Shown here piece by piece: positions 62,765 to 64,000 of a stretch of 64,000 nucleotides of DNA. The DNA is taken from NCBI GenBank assembly GCA_963766175.1, contig CAVXZE010000031.1, positions 1 to 64,000 on the forward strand. The letters run 5' to 3'. Position numbers and translations under genes: made by a program. How positions within the stretch are numbered: position 1 is the stretch's first letter; each line of letters starts with the position of its first letter. This DNA is from CAVXZE01 sp963766175. GTDB lineage: Bacteria > Myxococcota_A > UBA9160 > UBA6930. Below the pieces are notes generated by a model. It saw nothing but the letters and a program-made list of their open reading frames with translations. It made no database searches and was not told the origin of the DNA.

Positions 62765-63276
62765 CGAATCGGTGGAGGGGAATCGTCGTGCTCGGCCTGC
62801 TCCTCGGGGGATGCAGCTTCTCCCTCGGAGGCAGGCCCGGCCCCGCGGGAGCCCCCCCCTTCAGCTTGACCGACGTCGCCGATCAGGGAGATCCGGCGAG
62901 ACGGGCATCCATGCGGCTGGTCTTGGGGGGATTGGACGAAGATCAGGCTTTGCGGCCGGCCCAGGCGCTGGCCCTCTACGAGCGGGCACTCCAGGTCGAT
63001 CCGAACAACCCCTTCGCCTATCTGGCTCTGGCCCGCCACCATGTCGACGGAGAGGATCCGAAGCGCGCCCTGGCGTTCTTGGACAAGGCCGAGGGTCTGC
63101 TCGCGCATTCGGATTGGCGATCCCCAGGCCTGGAGGCCGATCTGGTCGGAATTCGGGGATCGGCCCTCTACGCCTCGGGTCGCGTCAACAGCGCACTCCC
63201 GCTTCTCGAGCAGGCGCGCCGCCTCTCGCCGGCCGCGTGGGACGATGGACATCTCGACGCATGGGAGCTTCGGTGA
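62761..63276 (+). CDS. TPR-like lipoprotein
   Basis: 171 residues. GTG start overlaps the PBP stop. Lipoprotein signal VVLGLLLGGC (Cys18). From about 75 two to three TPR-like helical repeats: AQALALYERALQVDPNNPFA, YLALARHHVDGEDPKRALAF, and VNSALPLLEQARRLSPAAW. Coupled to the PBP gene, so it may help a cell-wall complex at the outer membrane, like other PBP1b-activating lipoproteins. That role is inferred from position only. Confidence 0.75.
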   Translation: MTNRWRGIVVLGLLLGGCSFSLGGRPGPAGAPPFSLTDVADQGDPARRASMRLVLGGLDEDQALRPAQALALYERALQVDPNNPFAYLALARHHVDGEDPKRALAFLDKAEGLLAHSDWRSPGLEADLVGIRGSALYASGRVNSALPLLEQARRLSPAAWDDGHLDAWELR

Positions 63277-63292
63277 TAGCTTCGGCGCCCGG

Positions 63293-63811
63293 ATGACACC
63301 GAAATTGAAAGTCTTTCTGGGCGCGCTGGCAGTCACGGTGCCCCTCGATCAGCTCACCAAGCTCGCCGTGGTCCAGTCGCTGACCTTCGCGGACCGGGCG
63401 CCGGTCATCGAAGGTTTCTTCTACCTGACTCACGTTCGCAATCCCGGATCTGCCTTCGGGCTGTTCGCGAGCAGCCCCGAGCCCTACCGGAGCATCTTCT
63501 TCATCGGGATCACCGGGGTCGCGATGCTCATGATCCTCTCGTTCTATCGGCGTCTCGCCCCGGGGGATCGGTTCCCCGCCCTGGCCCTCGGACTCGTCCT
63601 CGGGGGAGCGGCCGGCAACCTGATCGATCGCATTCGCGTCGGAGAAGTCATCGACTTCCTTCACTTTCGGCTGTGGGGGGGGTACTCGTGGCCGGACTTC
63701 AATCTGGCCGACAGCTTCATCGTCGTCGGTGTGGCGCTGCTGATCCTCGAGCTCCTCGCCACCGAGGGTGAGCGCCGCGCCGATCCCGCGGGTACCGGAT
63801 CGCAACCATGA
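63293..63811 (+). CDS. lspA: Lipoprotein signal peptidase
   Basis: 172 residues with four membrane helices. Removes signal peptides from prolipoproteins. VPLDQLTKLAVVQSL, HVRNPGSAFGLFA, the first catalytic Asp in LGGAAGNLIDRIRVGEVIDF and the second Asp in WPDFNLADSFIVVG. Located after a lipoprotein gene; ileS, a common partner, is not here. Confidence 0.95.
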   Translation: MTPKLKVFLGALAVTVPLDQLTKLAVVQSLTFADRAPVIEGFFYLTHVRNPGSAFGLFASSPEPYRSIFFIGITGVAMLMILSFYRRLAPGDRFPALALGLVLGGAAGNLIDRIRVGEVIDFLHFRLWGGYSWPDFNLADSFIVVGVALLILELLATEGERRADPAGTGSQP

Positions 63812-63872
63812 TCGCGGGGCGCGAGCCCTGCTTCGACACACAGCTGAGTAGAGCGATTTGCGTGTAGTTTGC

Positions 63873-63902
63873 TTGACACTTGCGTGGAGACTGGGGTAGA
63901 AA
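63873..63902 (+). promoter_or_regulatory. Sigma-70-type promoter after lspA
   Basis: TTGACA (63873-63878), 18-bp spacer, TAGAAA (63897-63902). It faces out of the window toward a possible gene from 63930. Confidence 0.45.
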
Positions 63903-63929
63903 TCCGGGGTTGAAGTCTCTCGATCCACC

Positions 63930-64000
63930 ATGCAAGAGCACGGATCGCTGCGCCCTCCCCCCAAACCGGTGCGAGCGGTGCGAGATTCGGGACATAAAGG
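63930..64000 (+). CDS. Possible gene start, truncated at the window end
   Basis: The ATG at 63930 opens a frame of 23 codons (MQEHGSLRPPPKPVRAVRDS) that runs off the edge. It lies 27 bases after a promoter-like sequence. There is no ribosome site and too little sequence to name a family. Confidence 0.25.
   Translation, partial: MQEHGSLRPPPKPVRAVRDSGHK

Overview
The window is high-GC DNA, densely coding on both strands, from a diderm (Gram-negative) bacterium. It carries an RND efflux pair, an LptM-like lipoprotein, a BtuFCD-type importer, a bifunctional class A PBP, LspA, and glutamine synthetase with a P-II protein behind a sigma-54 promoter. Several genes seem to lack a leader (a TAnnnT box 6-8 nt before the start codon). 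The mix (CdaA-type diadenylate cyclase, DUF2950/DUF3300 pair, Ser/Thr kinase with PP2C, receiver-XRE regulator) would suit a member of the former Deltaproteobacteria (Myxococcota/Desulfobacterota-like). That placement is inference. No phage, integrase, IS element or CRISPR array was seen.

Layout. 0-3.7 kb: end of an RND adaptor gene and its permease, which is interrupted by seven single-base insertions but otherwise intact. 3.7-8.1 kb: two small envelope genes (DUF4239, DUF3313), a SulP transporter and a small membrane protein, with three gene-end relics (of the pfk-like gene, of SulP, and probably of an outer-membrane protein). 8.1-13.8 kb, same strand: NADH persulfide/CoA-disulfide reductase with rhodanese domain, exported rhodanese, enoyl-CoA hydratase family protein, ferredoxin-nitroreductase fusion, and a DszB-like desulfinase with Cys/His/Arg conserved. 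13.9-17.2 kb: three signalling genes upstream on the same strand (lone receiver, NarL-type regulator, GAF-PAS-PAS histidine kinase). I read 5.8-17.2 kb as a putative organosulfur-handling island; it is the best candidate for an undescribed system here.

17.4-22.8 kb: DUF2950 and DUF3300 envelope proteins, an AspT/YbjL-type antiporter and a low-GC gene for a pentameric ligand-gated ion channel-like protein. 22.9-33.4 kb: a central carbon block (6-phosphofructokinase, beta-phosphoglucomutase-like HAD, GH65 disaccharide phosphorylase, pckA, glk, pgi, gpmI), with single-base frameshifts in three genes. 33.5-38.2 kb: HdeD-like protein, membrane-anchored PLC-like phosphodiesterase, PilZ protein, RadA. 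38.3-44.6 kb: polyprenyl diphosphate synthase, ComEA-like protein, BtuFCD-type importer, enolase, exported protein.

44.7-50.6 kb: receiver-XRE regulator, DapA-family aldolase overlapping a PfkB kinase-SIS fusion, universal stress protein, tRNA-Ala(CGC), a nucleotidyltransferase and a Fis-type HTH protein. 50.6-52.6 kb: sigma-54 promoter, P-II gene, glnA and a strong hairpin. 52.6-56 kb: Ser/Thr kinase with zinc ribbons, convergent with a PP2C phosphatase that follows a CdaA-CdaR-like diadenylate cyclase. 56-60.2 kb: argH, lptM-like, dapF, dapA, dapB, mostly with overlapping start and stop codons. 60.3-64 kb: PBP1b-like synthase, TPR lipoprotein and lspA.
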